From JAVVHE01 sp038238915 (lineage in GTDB: Bacteria > Pseudomonadota > Alphaproteobacteria > Sphingomonadales > Sphingomonadaceae): DNA of 64,000 bases. The translations under genes were made by a program, and so were the position numbers. Under the pieces are notes generated by a model. The model saw only the letters and a list, made by a program, of their open reading frames with translations. It did not search any database and was not told where the DNA came from. This document shows, piece by piece, positions 23,597 through 32,411 of this stretch (position 1 is its first letter; the number at the start of each line of letters is the position of its first letter). Location of the stretch: NCBI GenBank assembly GCA_038238915.1, contig JBBSFH010000013.1, forward strand, positions 1 through 64,000, written 5' to 3'.

Positions 23597-24981
23597 GGTC
23601 GGTTCCGCGCGGCAGCGATCGCTTCGCGCACGCGCACTGGGGCGGTGCCGCCGAAGCTGGTGCGACTGGCGACGGATTGTTCGACCGTCATCAGCATATC
23701 GCGGCGAATGCGTGGATCGATCGCGGCCAACGTCGCATCGTCGAGCGCGTCGAGGGCTACGCCCTTGGCCTCCGCCGCCGCGACCACGCGGCCGGTGATG
23801 TGGTGCGCCTCGCGGAAGGGCACGTCGGCGACGCGGACGAGCGCATCGGCGAGATCGGTCGCGGTCGAATAGCCCATTGCGGCGACCTCGCGCATCCGCT
23901 CCGGGTTGAACTGGATGTCGCGGATCATGCCCGTCATCACGGCAAGGCAGAGTTCGAGCGTGTCGGCGGCTTCGAAGACGATACGTTTATCTTCCTGCAA
24001 GTCCTTCGAGTACGCGAGCGGGAGGCCCTTCATCACGACGCCGAGGTTCTGGAAGGCGGCGAGCAACTGCGCGGACTTCGCGCGCACCAGCTCGGCCGCA
24101 TCGGGATTGCGCTTCTGCGGCATGATCGACGAGCCGGTGGACCACTCATCGGGCAGCGTGACGAAGCCGAACGGCTGGGACGCCCAGAGAATGATCTCCT
24201 CGGCGAGGCGGCTGAGGTGGAGGCCGCAGATGGCGGCGGCGGAGAGATAGTCCAAGGCGAAATCGCGGTTCGAAACGGCGTCCATGCTGTTAAGCGACGA
24301 GCCACGGAAATTCAGGTGATCAGCGGTGAGTTTGCGGTCGATCGGGAACGATGTTCCAGCAAGCGCGGCAGCACCTAGAGGGCTGCGGCCCAATCTCGCC
24401 ACATCAAAACGCCCGGCATCTCGGTCGAACATTTCAATATATGCAAGAAGGTGATGTCCGAGAGTGACTGGCTGAGCGACCTGCAGGTGTGTAAAGCCGG
24501 GCATAACGGTGGCTATGTGTAGTTCAGCCTGCGCATGTATTGCGTTGTGCAGCCTGATTAGCTGGCTGATAGCATCATGGGCGCGACGGTTTACCGACAG
24601 CTTGAAATCCGTCGCCACCTGATCGTTGCGCGACCGGGCCGTATGCAGCCGCCCCGCCGCCGGTCCGATCAGCTCCATCAGCCGGGCTTCGACCGCCATA
24701 TGGATGTCCTCGGCGTCGCAGTCCATCGGAGGCCCGTCCGTCGCGGACCATTCCTCGCCGATCCGCTCCAGACCGGACAGGATCGCGGCTGCGTCCTCCG
24801 CGCCGATGATCGCACAATCGCGCAGCATCGTCGCGTGCGCCACCGAACCTCGCAGATCTTCGCGCCACATCCGCCGATCGACTTGCAGCGAGCTGTTGAT
24901 CCGGCGCATCAGGTCCGACGGGCCGCGCGAGAAGCGGCCGCCCCACATCGGATCGGCATCCATGCGCGCCTCGTTGCTCAT
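23593..24981 (-). CDS. argH: Argininosuccinate lyase
   Basis: A 462-residue member of the fumarase/aspartase superfamily that splits argininosuccinate into arginine and fumarate. MWGGRFSRGPSDLMRRIN, HTARSRNDQVATDFKL, GFTHLQVAQPVTLGHHLLAY and the signature GSSIMPQKRNPD are all present. I start at ATG 24981 (MSNEARMDADPMWGG); the ATG at 24963 is the alternative. The start overlaps head-on with the TlpA-like gene. Codons between about 24340 and 24590 are AT-rich and use triplets rare elsewhere here, though the protein is normal. Confidence 0.95.
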   Translation of the reverse strand: MSNEARMDADPMWGGRFSRGPSDLMRRINSSLQVDRRMWREDLRGSVAHATMLRDCAIIGAEDAAAILSGLERIGEEWSATDGPPMDCDAEDIHMAVEARLMELIGPAAGRLHTARSRNDQVATDFKLSVNRRAHDAISQLIRLHNAIHAQAELHIATVMPGFTHLQVAQPVTLGHHLLAYIEMFDRDAGRFDVARLGRSPLGAAALAGTSFPIDRKLTADHLNFRGSSLNSMDAVSNRDFALDYLSAAAICGLHLSRLAEEIILWASQPFGFVTLPDEWSTGSSIMPQKRNPDAAELVRAKSAQLLAAFQNLGVVMKGLPLAYSKDLQEDKRIVFEAADTLELCLAVMTGMIRDIQFNPERMREVAAMGYSTATDLADALVRVADVPFREAHHITGRVVAAAEAKGVALDALDDATLAAIDPRIRRDMLMTVEQSVASRTSFGGTAPVRVREAIAAARNRP

Positions 24982-25486
24982 CAGTCTTGCAATCCTCGCC
25001 GTCGCACCGTTCGCCCCCGGCGATAGGCAGGCGTATGCGGCCACGCAAGGCGGTCCATCGAAGCTCGATCGGAGCCACGCGGGCCAGAGCCCGCCCGCCG
25101 CGACGTTCCTCGATCATGCGGGCGCCCCACACCGCATCGCGGATTTTGCGGGCAAGCCCATATTGGTCAATCTGTGGGCGACCTGGTGCGCGCCATGCAT
25201 CGCCGAAATGCCCGCGCTGGACCGCCTGGCGTTCAAGCCGGGCGCGCCGCAGGTGATCGCGGTCAGTCAGGATCTGGGCGGCTGGCGCGCGATCGATCGC
25301 TTCTTCGTCGCGGGCAAATTCGTCGCGGTGAAGCCGTTCCTTGATCGCGAAAACGCGCTGGCGCTCGGCTACAAAGCTGCGGGCCTGCCGATCACGATCC
25401 TTTATGACGCCAAGGGTTTGGAGGTGTGGCGCGTCGCCGGGCCGGTCGCCTGGGATGCGCTCGATCCCAAGACGCTGAGCCGCTAG
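24962..25486 (+). CDS. TlpA-like thiol-disulfide reductase
   Basis: A 174-residue exported thioredoxin-fold protein. A signal peptide (MRASLLISLAILAVAPFAPG) is followed by the thioredoxin domain with ILVNLWATWCAPC; the CAPC redox site lies near residue 80 and the cis-Pro region is GLPITILYD. Such proteins reduce periplasmic disulfides, for example in cytochrome c assembly, but no ccm gene is nearby. Its ATG at 24962 shares the palindrome CATG with an alternative argH start. It runs convergent with dapD. Confidence 0.85.
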   Translation: MRASLLISLAILAVAPFAPGDRQAYAATQGGPSKLDRSHAGQSPPAATFLDHAGAPHRIADFAGKPILVNLWATWCAPCIAEMPALDRLAFKPGAPQVIAVSQDLGGWRAIDRFFVAGKFVAVKPFLDRENALALGYKAAGLPITILYDAKGLEVWRVAGPVAWDALDPKTLSR

Positions 25487-25514
25487 GCGCGCGTCAGCGA
25501 CGCTGGATCAAGCG

Positions 25515-26318
25515 CTAGTCTCGCAGCAGATCGTTTATCCCCGTTTTCGACCGCGTGCGCGCGTCCACCGTCTTCACGATCACCGCACAGGCGAGCGACG
25601 GACCTCCGTTCGCGCCCGGCATCGTCCCCGGTACCACCACACTATAGGCGGGCACGCGGCCGTAATGCACCGCGCCGCTCGCGCGGTCGACGATTTTAGT
25701 CGATGCGCCGAGGAACACGCCCATCGAGAGCACCGCGCCCTCCTCGACGATCACCCCCTCGGCCACTTCGGAGCGCGCGCCGATGAATGCGCCGTCCTCG
25801 ATGATCGTGGGGGCGGCCTGCAGGGGTTCGAGCACGCCGCCAATCCCCGCACCGCCCGAGATGTGGACGTTCGCGCCGATCTGCGCGCACGAACCCACCG
25901 TCGCCCAGGTGTCGATCATGCTGTTTTCGCCGACGCGCGCGCCGATGTTGACGAAGCTTGGCATCAGCACCGCGCCCGGCGCGATATAGGCCCCGCGTCG
26001 CACGATTGCGCCGGGGACCGCGCGGAAGCCCGCCGCGCAGAATGCTGCCTCGTCCCAATCGGCGAATTTGAGGTCCACCTTGTCCCAGCCGCCGCCGATG
26101 CGCTCCATCGCGCCCAGCCGGAACGAGAGCAGCACCGCCTGCTTGAGCCATTGGTGGACGATCCACGCACCGTCCAGCTTCTCGGCAACGCGCAGGCTGC
26201 CACCGTCCAGCCCGGCCAACGCGGCCTCCACTGCGTCGCGTGGTGTGCCGCGTGTCTCCGGCGAGAGTTCCGCGCGCGCCTCCCACGCGAGCGCGATCGC
26301 GGCCTGCAGACCGCTCAT
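25515..26318 (-). CDS. dapD: Tetrahydrodipicolinate N-succinyltransferase
   Basis: A 267-residue left-handed beta-helix acyltransferase of the lysine/diaminopimelate pathway, using succinyl-CoA. Hexapeptide repeats run from about residue 105 (RRGAYIAPGAVLMPSFVNIG, ARVGENSMIDTWATVGSCAQ, GVLEPLQAAPTIIEDGAFIGA), and the AVLLSFRLG and DKVDLKFADW N-terminal parts are typical. With lysA in this window it supplies both ends of the pathway. It overlaps the upstream HAD phosphatase gene by ATGA. Confidence 0.95.
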   Translation of the reverse strand: MSGLQAAIALAWEARAELSPETRGTPRDAVEAALAGLDGGSLRVAEKLDGAWIVHQWLKQAVLLSFRLGAMERIGGGWDKVDLKFADWDEAAFCAAGFRAVPGAIVRRGAYIAPGAVLMPSFVNIGARVGENSMIDTWATVGSCAQIGANVHISGGAGIGGVLEPLQAAPTIIEDGAFIGARSEVAEGVIVEEGAVLSMGVFLGASTKIVDRASGAVHYGRVPAYSVVVPGTMPGANGGPSLACAVIVKTVDARTRSKTGINDLLRD

Positions 26319-26989
26319 GCCGCCACCCGCGCGGGGAAGGTGAGGCTATCGAGCCACGCGCTCACATCGGTGATCGTCAGATCGATATAGTCATGCGAGG
26401 CTCCGTCTCCGCCGCGCTCCGAGCCATTATCGACCCACACCGTCGTCATGCCGAGTGCTTTTGCAGGCGCGAGGTTGCGCGCCATATCCTCGACGAAAAG
26501 CGCGCGGGTGGGATCGATCGCGTAACGCTCCACCAGCATATCATAGGCACGCGGATCGGGCTTGGGCTGATAATCCATGCCGTGGATGCAGTGGATCGCC
26601 TCGAACGCGCCCGCGAGGCCCAATCGCGCCAGCACGCGTGTCGCATAGGTGGTATCGGCGTTCGTGAAGATCAGCTTGCGTCCGGGCAATCGCGCCATTG
26701 CCGCAACCAGTCGCTGATCGGGCTCGACCGTGCCCATATCGATATCGTGGACATAATCGAGGAACTCGGACGGCTCGACGCCGTGATTGTCCATTAGTCC
26801 GCGCAGGGTGGTGCCGTGGCTCGCCCAGAAGGCCTTCTGCACACGGCGCGCCTGCTCGGCATCGACGCCGAGTAACTTCTGGATGAACTGCCCCATCTTG
26901 ACGTCGATGCGCGGGAACAGCGCGGCCGAGGGCGGGTAGAGCGTGTTGTCCAGATCGAACAACCAAGTATCGATAGAGGCGAAGCGCAT
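26315..26989 (-). CDS. HAD pyrimidine 5'-nucleotidase
   Basis: A 224-residue HAD-family phosphatase of the SDT1-like group. Motif I is DLDNTLYPP (residues 10-18), motif II KLIFTNAD with the Thr/Asn, and motif IV FVEDMARNLAPAKALGM; the KPDPRAYD segment provides the motif III Lys. Related enzymes dephosphorylate pyrimidine nucleotides or pyridoxal phosphate. Start ATG 26989 gives MRFASIDTWLFDLDNTLY. Translational coupling to dapD is common in sphingomonads; the metabolic reason is unknown. Confidence 0.85.
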   Translation of the reverse strand: MRFASIDTWLFDLDNTLYPPSAALFPRIDVKMGQFIQKLLGVDAEQARRVQKAFWASHGTTLRGLMDNHGVEPSEFLDYVHDIDMGTVEPDQRLVAAMARLPGRKLIFTNADTTYATRVLARLGLAGAFEAIHCIHGMDYQPKPDPRAYDMLVERYAIDPTRALFVEDMARNLAPAKALGMTTVWVDNGSERGGDGASHDYIDLTITDVSAWLDSLTFPARVAA

Positions 26990-27095
26990 CGCGGGGCGGT
27001 AGAGCGCGCGTCGCATCCGCGCAACCGATAGGATCGGTTGCGTGCGCGCGCTCGCTCGGCATAGTCTCGCGCGGTTTTTGTCCGAGCACCCGATC

Positions 27096-29354
27096 ATGCG
27101 CGCGTATCCCTTGTCCGGTCTTGTCGCGCTTTTGTTGCTGGGCGGGTGTGGGGGGGACGGCGGATCGAGCCCCGCACCGATTCCCGCACCTGCACCAGCG
27201 CCCACGCCGGCGCCCGTGCCGACGCCCGTACCGACGCCGACACCGAGCATCTACGATACCGCCGAATACCGGCAATCGAACGGCGCGGTGCAGGCGAACG
27301 CACTCGCCGCCTATGATGCGGGCGCATCGGGCGCGGGCGTAATCGTGGCAACCATCGATTCGGGAATCGATCAGGCATCGGCGGAGTTCACAGGCCGCAT
27401 CAGCCCGCTCAGCCGCGATGTCGTCTCGGGACGATCGATCCACGATCCCGATGGGCATGGCACCGCGGTCGCAGCAGTGCTCGCCGCCGCGCGCAACGAT
27501 CAGTCGATCGAAGGGGTGGCCCCGCAGGCGACACTGCTTGTGTTCCGCGGCGAGAAGGAGGGGAGCTGCCCCAAATGCTCGTTTGCCGATGGGAGCATCG
27601 CCACCGCGATCGACGGCGCGGTCGCGGGCCAAGCGCGGGTGATCAACATCTCGCTCGGTGGTGGCGCGGCGGGTCCGGCATTGGTGGCTGCGGTCGCGCG
27701 CGCCACGGCGGCGGGCGTGCTGATCGTCATTGCGGCGGGGAACGAGAACGCCGCACAGCCCGATGCCTTCGCGCTCGCCGGGCTCGACCCTGCGGTCGGC
27801 AACGGAGCATACATCATCGCGGGCGCCACCGACGCCAATCGCGCGCTTGCGTCCTACAGCGACGGCAGCGCGACCAATCGCGCGGGTAGCGCGCAGCAGA
27901 TTTATATCGCTGCGCTAGGCAAGGGAGTCCTCAGCCCCGGGATCAACGGGGAGGAGTTTTACTGGGACGGGACATCGCTGTCCGCACCTGCGGTTTCGGG
28001 TGCCGCAGCCTTGCTCGCGGGGGCGTTCCCCAACCTAACCGGCCGCCAGATCGCCGATCTGCTGCTCACTTCCGCCGACGATGCGGGCGCGCCCGGCACC
28101 GACGATCAGTTCGGTCGCGGCATTCTCAATATCGCCAAGGCGTTCGCGCCCAAGGGCACGACCTCGCTCGCGGGGTCGCGGGTGCCTGTCTCGACGACGG
28201 CCAACGCCACGCTCGGCGGCGCGTTGGGCGACGGGACCAGGCTCGGCGCGGCGCTTTCGGGCGCGGTCCTGCTCGATGGCTATGGCCGCGCCTACCGGAC
28301 CGATCTCGGCCGCACGCTGGCGCGCGCCGCGCGGCCAGGATTGGCGGGGGCGCTGCTGAGCGCGAGCACCAGCGTCACCGTGGGCAGCGCAACGCACCGC
28401 CTGTCTCTGACGATCGATCCGGGTGCGAAGGCGCGGCCGTGGCTTGGCTTTGGCCAGCGCGGGCTCGATGCGCTCGGCGATGGCGGGACGCCGCGCACGG
28501 CTTTGGTGCGATCCACCTTGTGGCGGGGGGCCAGCCTCGGCCTCGCGGTGGGCCAGCGCCTCGACACGCTCGCGCGCGGCGACGACGATACTCCCGCGTT
28601 CTTCGCCGCACCCGATGGCAGCCTCTCGCCCGCGACCGCGCTGCGCTCGGCGAGCGCGGTGCAGGCCGATCAGCGTGTGGGCGCGTGGCGCTTTGCCATC
28701 GGCGCGGGCACGTCGCGCGACGCCAACCCGTTGTTCACGCTCGCCGGGACGTCCGCGGGCGAATGGCGCGTGGCGGCGGATCGCTCCATCGGGTCCGCGC
28801 GCGTTGCTGTCGCGTTCGGCGAGCGCACGGAGGCGGGCGGCCTGCTTGGCACGACGCTGGCGCCCGCGTTCGGGCTGCGCACTGCGCGCACGCGCACGCT
28901 GGATGCGGAGGCAAGACTGCCGCTCGGCGATGGCTGGCGCATCGCGGCGGCCGCGCGCCACGGCTGGACCGATGCCGAGTTCGGTCCGGGGCTGGTGACC
29001 GATGCGCGCGGGCTGCGCAGTTTCGGCTGGCGCGTCGATCTCGCGCGCGACGCATTGTTCGCACCCTCGGACCGTTTCGCGCTGCGGATCGCGCAGCCGA
29101 TGCGTCTGGTGGATGGCACCCTGCGGCTGCGCGTGCCCGACGCTTATGATTATGCCACGCTCACCACGCATTACGCCGATCGCACCGCCGCGCTCGCGCC
29201 GGGCGGGACCGAGCGCGATGTCGAGGCGGTCTATGGGATGGGGTTCGCGTGGGGGCGGGTGGAAACGCATCTGTTCTACCGGGCGGATCCCGAACATGTC
29301 GCGGGAGCGGCAGCGGACCGGGGCGGCGCGCTGACGCTTTCGGCGGCGTTCTGA
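27096..29354 (+). CDS. S8 serine protease lipoprotein with autotransporter-like C-terminus
   Basis: A 752-residue protein. A lipoprotein signal (MRAYPLSGLVALLLLGGC, Cys18) leads into a Pro/Ala/Thr-rich linker, then a subtilisin domain with catalytic Asp88 (VIVATIDSGID), His121 (DPDGHGTAVAAV) and Ser294 (GTSLSAPAVSGAAAL). From about residue 375 to the C-terminal Phe the sequence alternates as in outer-membrane beta strands. The layout recalls NalP/SphB1, surface-tethered subtilisins that shed other surface proteins. A canonical autotransporter barrel was not proven by search. It is monocistronic and convergent with murI. Confidence 0.82.
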   Translation: MRAYPLSGLVALLLLGGCGGDGGSSPAPIPAPAPAPTPAPVPTPVPTPTPSIYDTAEYRQSNGAVQANALAAYDAGASGAGVIVATIDSGIDQASAEFTGRISPLSRDVVSGRSIHDPDGHGTAVAAVLAAARNDQSIEGVAPQATLLVFRGEKEGSCPKCSFADGSIATAIDGAVAGQARVINISLGGGAAGPALVAAVARATAAGVLIVIAAGNENAAQPDAFALAGLDPAVGNGAYIIAGATDANRALASYSDGSATNRAGSAQQIYIAALGKGVLSPGINGEEFYWDGTSLSAPAVSGAAALLAGAFPNLTGRQIADLLLTSADDAGAPGTDDQFGRGILNIAKAFAPKGTTSLAGSRVPVSTTANATLGGALGDGTRLGAALSGAVLLDGYGRAYRTDLGRTLARAARPGLAGALLSASTSVTVGSATHRLSLTIDPGAKARPWLGFGQRGLDALGDGGTPRTALVRSTLWRGASLGLAVGQRLDTLARGDDDTPAFFAAPDGSLSPATALRSASAVQADQRVGAWRFAIGAGTSRDANPLFTLAGTSAGEWRVAADRSIGSARVAVAFGERTEAGGLLGTTLAPAFGLRTARTRTLDAEARLPLGDGWRIAAAARHGWTDAEFGPGLVTDARGLRSFGWRVDLARDALFAPSDRFALRIAQPMRLVDGTLRLRVPDAYDYATLTTHYADRTAALAPGGTERDVEAVYGMGFAWGRVETHLFYRADPEHVAGAAADRGGALTLSAAF

Positions 29355-29361
29355 GCCGCGT

Positions 29362-30132
29362 TTAGAGCGTCTCGATCGTCTCCAGTCCGCGCTCGCCGAG
29401 CGCGGGGAGAAGCGCCGGAACATCGCTCGCTGCAGCGGTGAACACCGCGCGGCCGGCCCCTCGCGGTACGGTGTTGCCCAGCAAAGCGGCCACGCGGCGT
29501 GCGATCCCTGCGCCGCTATCGACCAGTGCGAGACCGGGGGCGGCCTGCGTGATGGCGTCCGCGAGCAATGGGAAGTGCGTACACGCCAGCACCAGCGTGT
29601 CCATCCGGTCGCCCCCGGGCTGCGCACGCAACGCTTCGAGCGCGGCGGCGATGGCGGCGTGGTCGATAGCGCCGCCGCGTAGCCTCGCCTCGGCGGCATC
29701 CACCAGCGCGGGCGCGCCGTGGCGCAGCACGGTCATCCCGCGCGCGAACTCGGCGACAAGCGCATCGACATAGGGCTGGCGCACGGTGGCGGGCGTGCCG
29801 AGCACGCCGATCACGCGGCTTCGCGTCGCGGCGGCGGCGGGTTTGATCGCGGGCACGGTGCCCACCACCGGCACGCCCAGCGCCGTGCGCGTGGGGCCAA
29901 GCGCGATCGTGGAGGCGGTATTGCAGGCGATGACCACGAGCGTGGGTCGGTATCGTTCGGTCAGCCGCCCGAGCAGTACGGGCACGCGCGCGGCGATTTC
30001 GGCTTCGGATTTCGTGCCATAGGGGAAGCCCGCATTGTCGGCGGCGTAGGTGACCGCAATCCCGGGCAGCGCCGCGCGGATCGCATCGAGCACCGAGAGG
30101 CCACCGACGCCGCTATCGAACACCAGGATCAC
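29362..30132 (-). CDS. murI: Glutamate racemase
   Basis: A 256-residue cofactor-free racemase supplying D-glutamate for peptidoglycan. FDSGVGGLSVL at residues 4-14, the first catalytic Cys in VVIACNTAST and the second in LACTHFPLL are intact. The start is GTG 30132 (MILVFDSGVGG), overlapping the stop of the purD-phosphatase gene (GTGA), so expression is coupled to that unusual fusion. Length is normal for the family. Confidence 0.94.
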   Translation of the reverse strand: MILVFDSGVGGLSVLDAIRAALPGIAVTYAADNAGFPYGTKSEAEIAARVPVLLGRLTERYRPTLVVIACNTASTIALGPTRTALGVPVVGTVPAIKPAAAATRSRVIGVLGTPATVRQPYVDALVAEFARGMTVLRHGAPALVDAAEARLRGGAIDHAAIAAALEALRAQPGGDRMDTLVLACTHFPLLADAITQAAPGLALVDSGAGIARRVAALLGNTVPRGAGRAVFTAAASDVPALLPALGERGLETIETL

Positions 30133-31835
30133 AGCCTGGCCAGCAGGCCTTCCACCCCCGCGAGCACCAGCCGATACGTCTCCTCGAACCCGTCCGCCTC
30201 GCCGTAATAGGGATCGGGCACGTCCGCGATGCCGGTGTGCGGCGCGTGATCGAGCAGGCGGGAGAGGTGCGCGCGGCCGTCCGCCGGGCGCATCGCTTCG
30301 AGGTTGGCGAGGTTGGACGCGTCCATGGCGACGATGTGATCGAAGCGGCGGAAATCGTCTGGCGTGACCAGCCGCGCGCGCAGGTCCGAAATGTCGTGCC
30401 CATGCCGCCGCGCTATTGCCTGCGATCGCGGATCGGGCGCGCGGCCGAGGTTCCAGTCTCCCGTTCCCGCCGAATCGACGTGCACCGCGATGCCGCGTTC
30501 CTCCGCGAGCGCGCGCAGCACCCCGTCGGCCAGCGGCGAACGGCAGATGTTGCCGAGGCAAACGAAGAGGACGGAGGGGGAGGCGATGTCGGTGCGGTGG
30601 AAGCCATCGGCATAATCGATCGCAGCCACGCCGGAGTATGCCCGCGCGCGGGCCTCGCCGACGCTTTCCCCACAGCCCACGATGGTGAGCACGCGGCCAC
30701 CCACCGCGATGACGCGCCCGTATCGGTCGAGCGCAGTGCCCGCCTGCAGGACGAGCGTGGATGGCGATCCGTTCGCCGCCAGGTCGAGCCCCGACACGAG
30801 GCCGCCCCCCACCGGCGCGTCCGGATAGCCGCGTGCGGCGACGACCACGCCGACCGCCACGCCCTCGCTCCAGTCGAGCGCCATCTCGCCAAGCCGTCCG
30901 TCCGCCCCCGCAAGCAGCACCTCCAACAGATCGCTCCGCAGCCGGGGCAGCACCACCTGCGCCTCGGGATCACCGAGCCGGACATTGTATTCGATCAGCT
31001 TTGGCCCCTCGGCGGTCAGCATCAGCCCTGCATACAGCCAGCCCTGAAACGGCGTCCCCGCCGCCACCATCGCGCGCGCGGTGGGCCGCACGATCTCGGC
31101 CAAGGCGCGCTCCACGAGCGGGAGGGTGAGCGCAGGGGCGGGGGAGACTGCGCCCATGCCGCCAGTGTTCGGGCCGGTATCGCCGTCGCCCACGCGCTTG
31201 TAATCGCGAGCGGTGCCGAACGGGATCACGGTTTCGCCGTCCACAGCCACGAACAGGCTCGCCTCCTCGCCGAACAGGCATTCCTCGATCACCAGCGGGC
31301 CGAGCGCCGCGAGCCGCACCACCGCCGCCTCGGCTTCGGCCAGCGTCGCGGCGACCACCACACCCTTGCCCGCCGCGAGACCGTCCGCCTTCACCACCAC
31401 CGGGATCGGCCCGCCGCGCACGTAAGCCAGCGCGGCTGCCGCATCGTCGAACCGCGCCCAGGCGGCGGTGGGCACGCCTGCCCTGTCCGCGATCTCCTTG
31501 GTGAACGCCTTCGACGCTTCGAGCCGCGCCGCCGCCGCACTCGGCCCCCACACACGCACGCCCGCCGCGGCCAGCGCATCCGCCAGCCCGGCGGCGAGCG
31601 GCCCCTCGGGCCCGATCACCACCAGATCGATAAGCTCGGCGCGCGCAAACGCGACCACGGCATCGTTGCCGTCCAGCACCACGTTGGTCGCGATGTCCGC
31701 CGTCCCCGCATTCCCCGGCGCGCACCACAGCGCGCCCAGCCCCGACGATCGCCTCAGCGCCCAGCACAGCGCATGTTCGCGCCCGCCGCCGCCTACCACC
31801 AACACCCGCGCACCCGCGCCGCTCACCTGATCCAT
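30129..31835 (-). CDS. purD: PurD - low-molecular-weight tyrosine phosphatase fusion
   Basis: A single 568-residue frame joins two enzymes. Residues 1-418 are glycinamide ribonucleotide synthetase (ARVLVVGGGGREHALCW, FGTARDYKRVGDGDTGPNTGG, NVRLGDPEAQ), the ATP-grasp enzyme of purine synthesis; they end at FHRTDIA, where normal PurD continues DIGWRA. Residues 419-568 (30129-30581) are a complete LMW-PTP: P-loop CLGNICRS with Cys426 and Arg432, and the general-acid loop DPYYG near 541. No ATG, GTG or TTG lies at the junction, so a separate phosphatase start is unlikely. Start ATG 31835 (MDQVSGAGARVLVVGGGG). murI overlaps its stop. Confidence 0.93.
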   Translation of the reverse strand: MDQVSGAGARVLVVGGGGREHALCWALRRSSGLGALWCAPGNAGTADIATNVVLDGNDAVVAFARAELIDLVVIGPEGPLAAGLADALAAAGVRVWGPSAAAARLEASKAFTKEIADRAGVPTAAWARFDDAAAALAYVRGGPIPVVVKADGLAAGKGVVVAATLAEAEAAVVRLAALGPLVIEECLFGEEASLFVAVDGETVIPFGTARDYKRVGDGDTGPNTGGMGAVSPAPALTLPLVERALAEIVRPTARAMVAAGTPFQGWLYAGLMLTAEGPKLIEYNVRLGDPEAQVVLPRLRSDLLEVLLAGADGRLGEMALDWSEGVAVGVVVAARGYPDAPVGGGLVSGLDLAANGSPSTLVLQAGTALDRYGRVIAVGGRVLTIVGCGESVGEARARAYSGVAAIDYADGFHRTDIASPSVLFVCLGNICRSPLADGVLRALAEERGIAVHVDSAGTGDWNLGRAPDPRSQAIARRHGHDISDLRARLVTPDDFRRFDHIVAMDASNLANLEAMRPADGRAHLSRLLDHAPHTGIADVPDPYYGEADGFEETYRLVLAGVEGLLARL

Positions 31836-31889
31836 AGCGTGCTGCCTTGCGCCAGCCCCCGGCACCGCCGCAAGCTCCGCCGCCGCGCG

Positions 31890-32369
31890 TTACCGGACCA
31901 CCATCCGCAGTTCATAAGGATCGCCCCCACCATCGCGCGCGCAGCGGACCGAGATCGCGGACGCGCTCGCCCTGCCCGTGCAGGTTTCGGGGTTCTTCGC
32001 CTTGTCGCCCGACCAGTTCCACTCGACCTTGCTGCCATTCACCGTGCCGTCGCCGGTCAGGCGCACCTTGTCCTTGTCCATCGCGCGCTGCCCGCCATCG
32101 TAGGCGATCACGCCCAGAGCACCGCCCGATTGGCGCACGCTGTAATAGCGCCCGCGTGCATCGATCCAGTCGGCCGGGAGGCTTAGCGCGCCGGTGCCGG
32201 TGCGCGTGGCGGGTGCGGCCCTGTGCGCGGCGGTGGGTCCCGAACCGCCCCCCGTCAGCACCGCTCCCAAATCCACCTTGCCCACCAGCGCGGCCGCGAC
32301 CGTGCCGATCGCGCCGATGCTCGCCGCAATCATGATCGGCCAGTAAACGCTCCGTCCCTCGTCCGCCAT
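31890..32369 (-). CDS. Hypothetical single-pass membrane protein
   Basis: A 159-residue protein of unknown family. After MADEGRSVYW comes one membrane helix (PIMIAASIGAIGTVAAALVG), a Gly/Ala/Thr-rich linker, then a compact C-terminal domain with aromatic and charged residues (LPADWIDARGRYYSVRQ, VRLTGDGTVNGSKVEWNWSG) and two cysteines (ETCTGRAS and SVRCARDG). It would face the periplasm. The start at ATG 32369 is chosen over 32399 because it directly precedes the helix. It lies upstream of purD on the same strand and is divergent from xseA. Confidence 0.55.
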   Translation of the reverse strand: MADEGRSVYWPIMIAASIGAIGTVAAALVGKVDLGAVLTGGGSGPTAAHRAAPATRTGTGALSLPADWIDARGRYYSVRQSGGALGVIAYDGGQRAMDKDKVRLTGDGTVNGSKVEWNWSGDKAKNPETCTGRASASAISVRCARDGGGDPYELRMVVR

Positions 32370-32411
32370 TCCGCTTGCTTCCCGAACTGTGGGGAGCATC
32401 TATAAGCGTTG

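Noticed and set aside
24626..24961. Possible longer N-terminus for the TlpA-like protein inside argH.
   Set aside because: The extension is antisense to the conserved argH 5' part; the signal peptide begins exactly at ATG 24962.
27150..27250. Repetitive C/G-rich DNA in the S8 protease gene.
   Set aside because: It encodes the Pro/Ala/Thr linker after the lipobox; a codon-level repeat, not a mobile or CRISPR-like one.
28035..29699. A 554-codon open frame antisense to the S8 protease.
   Set aside because: Arg/Ala/Pro-rich composition without motifs, and the sense strand has a complete protease with intact catalytic residues.
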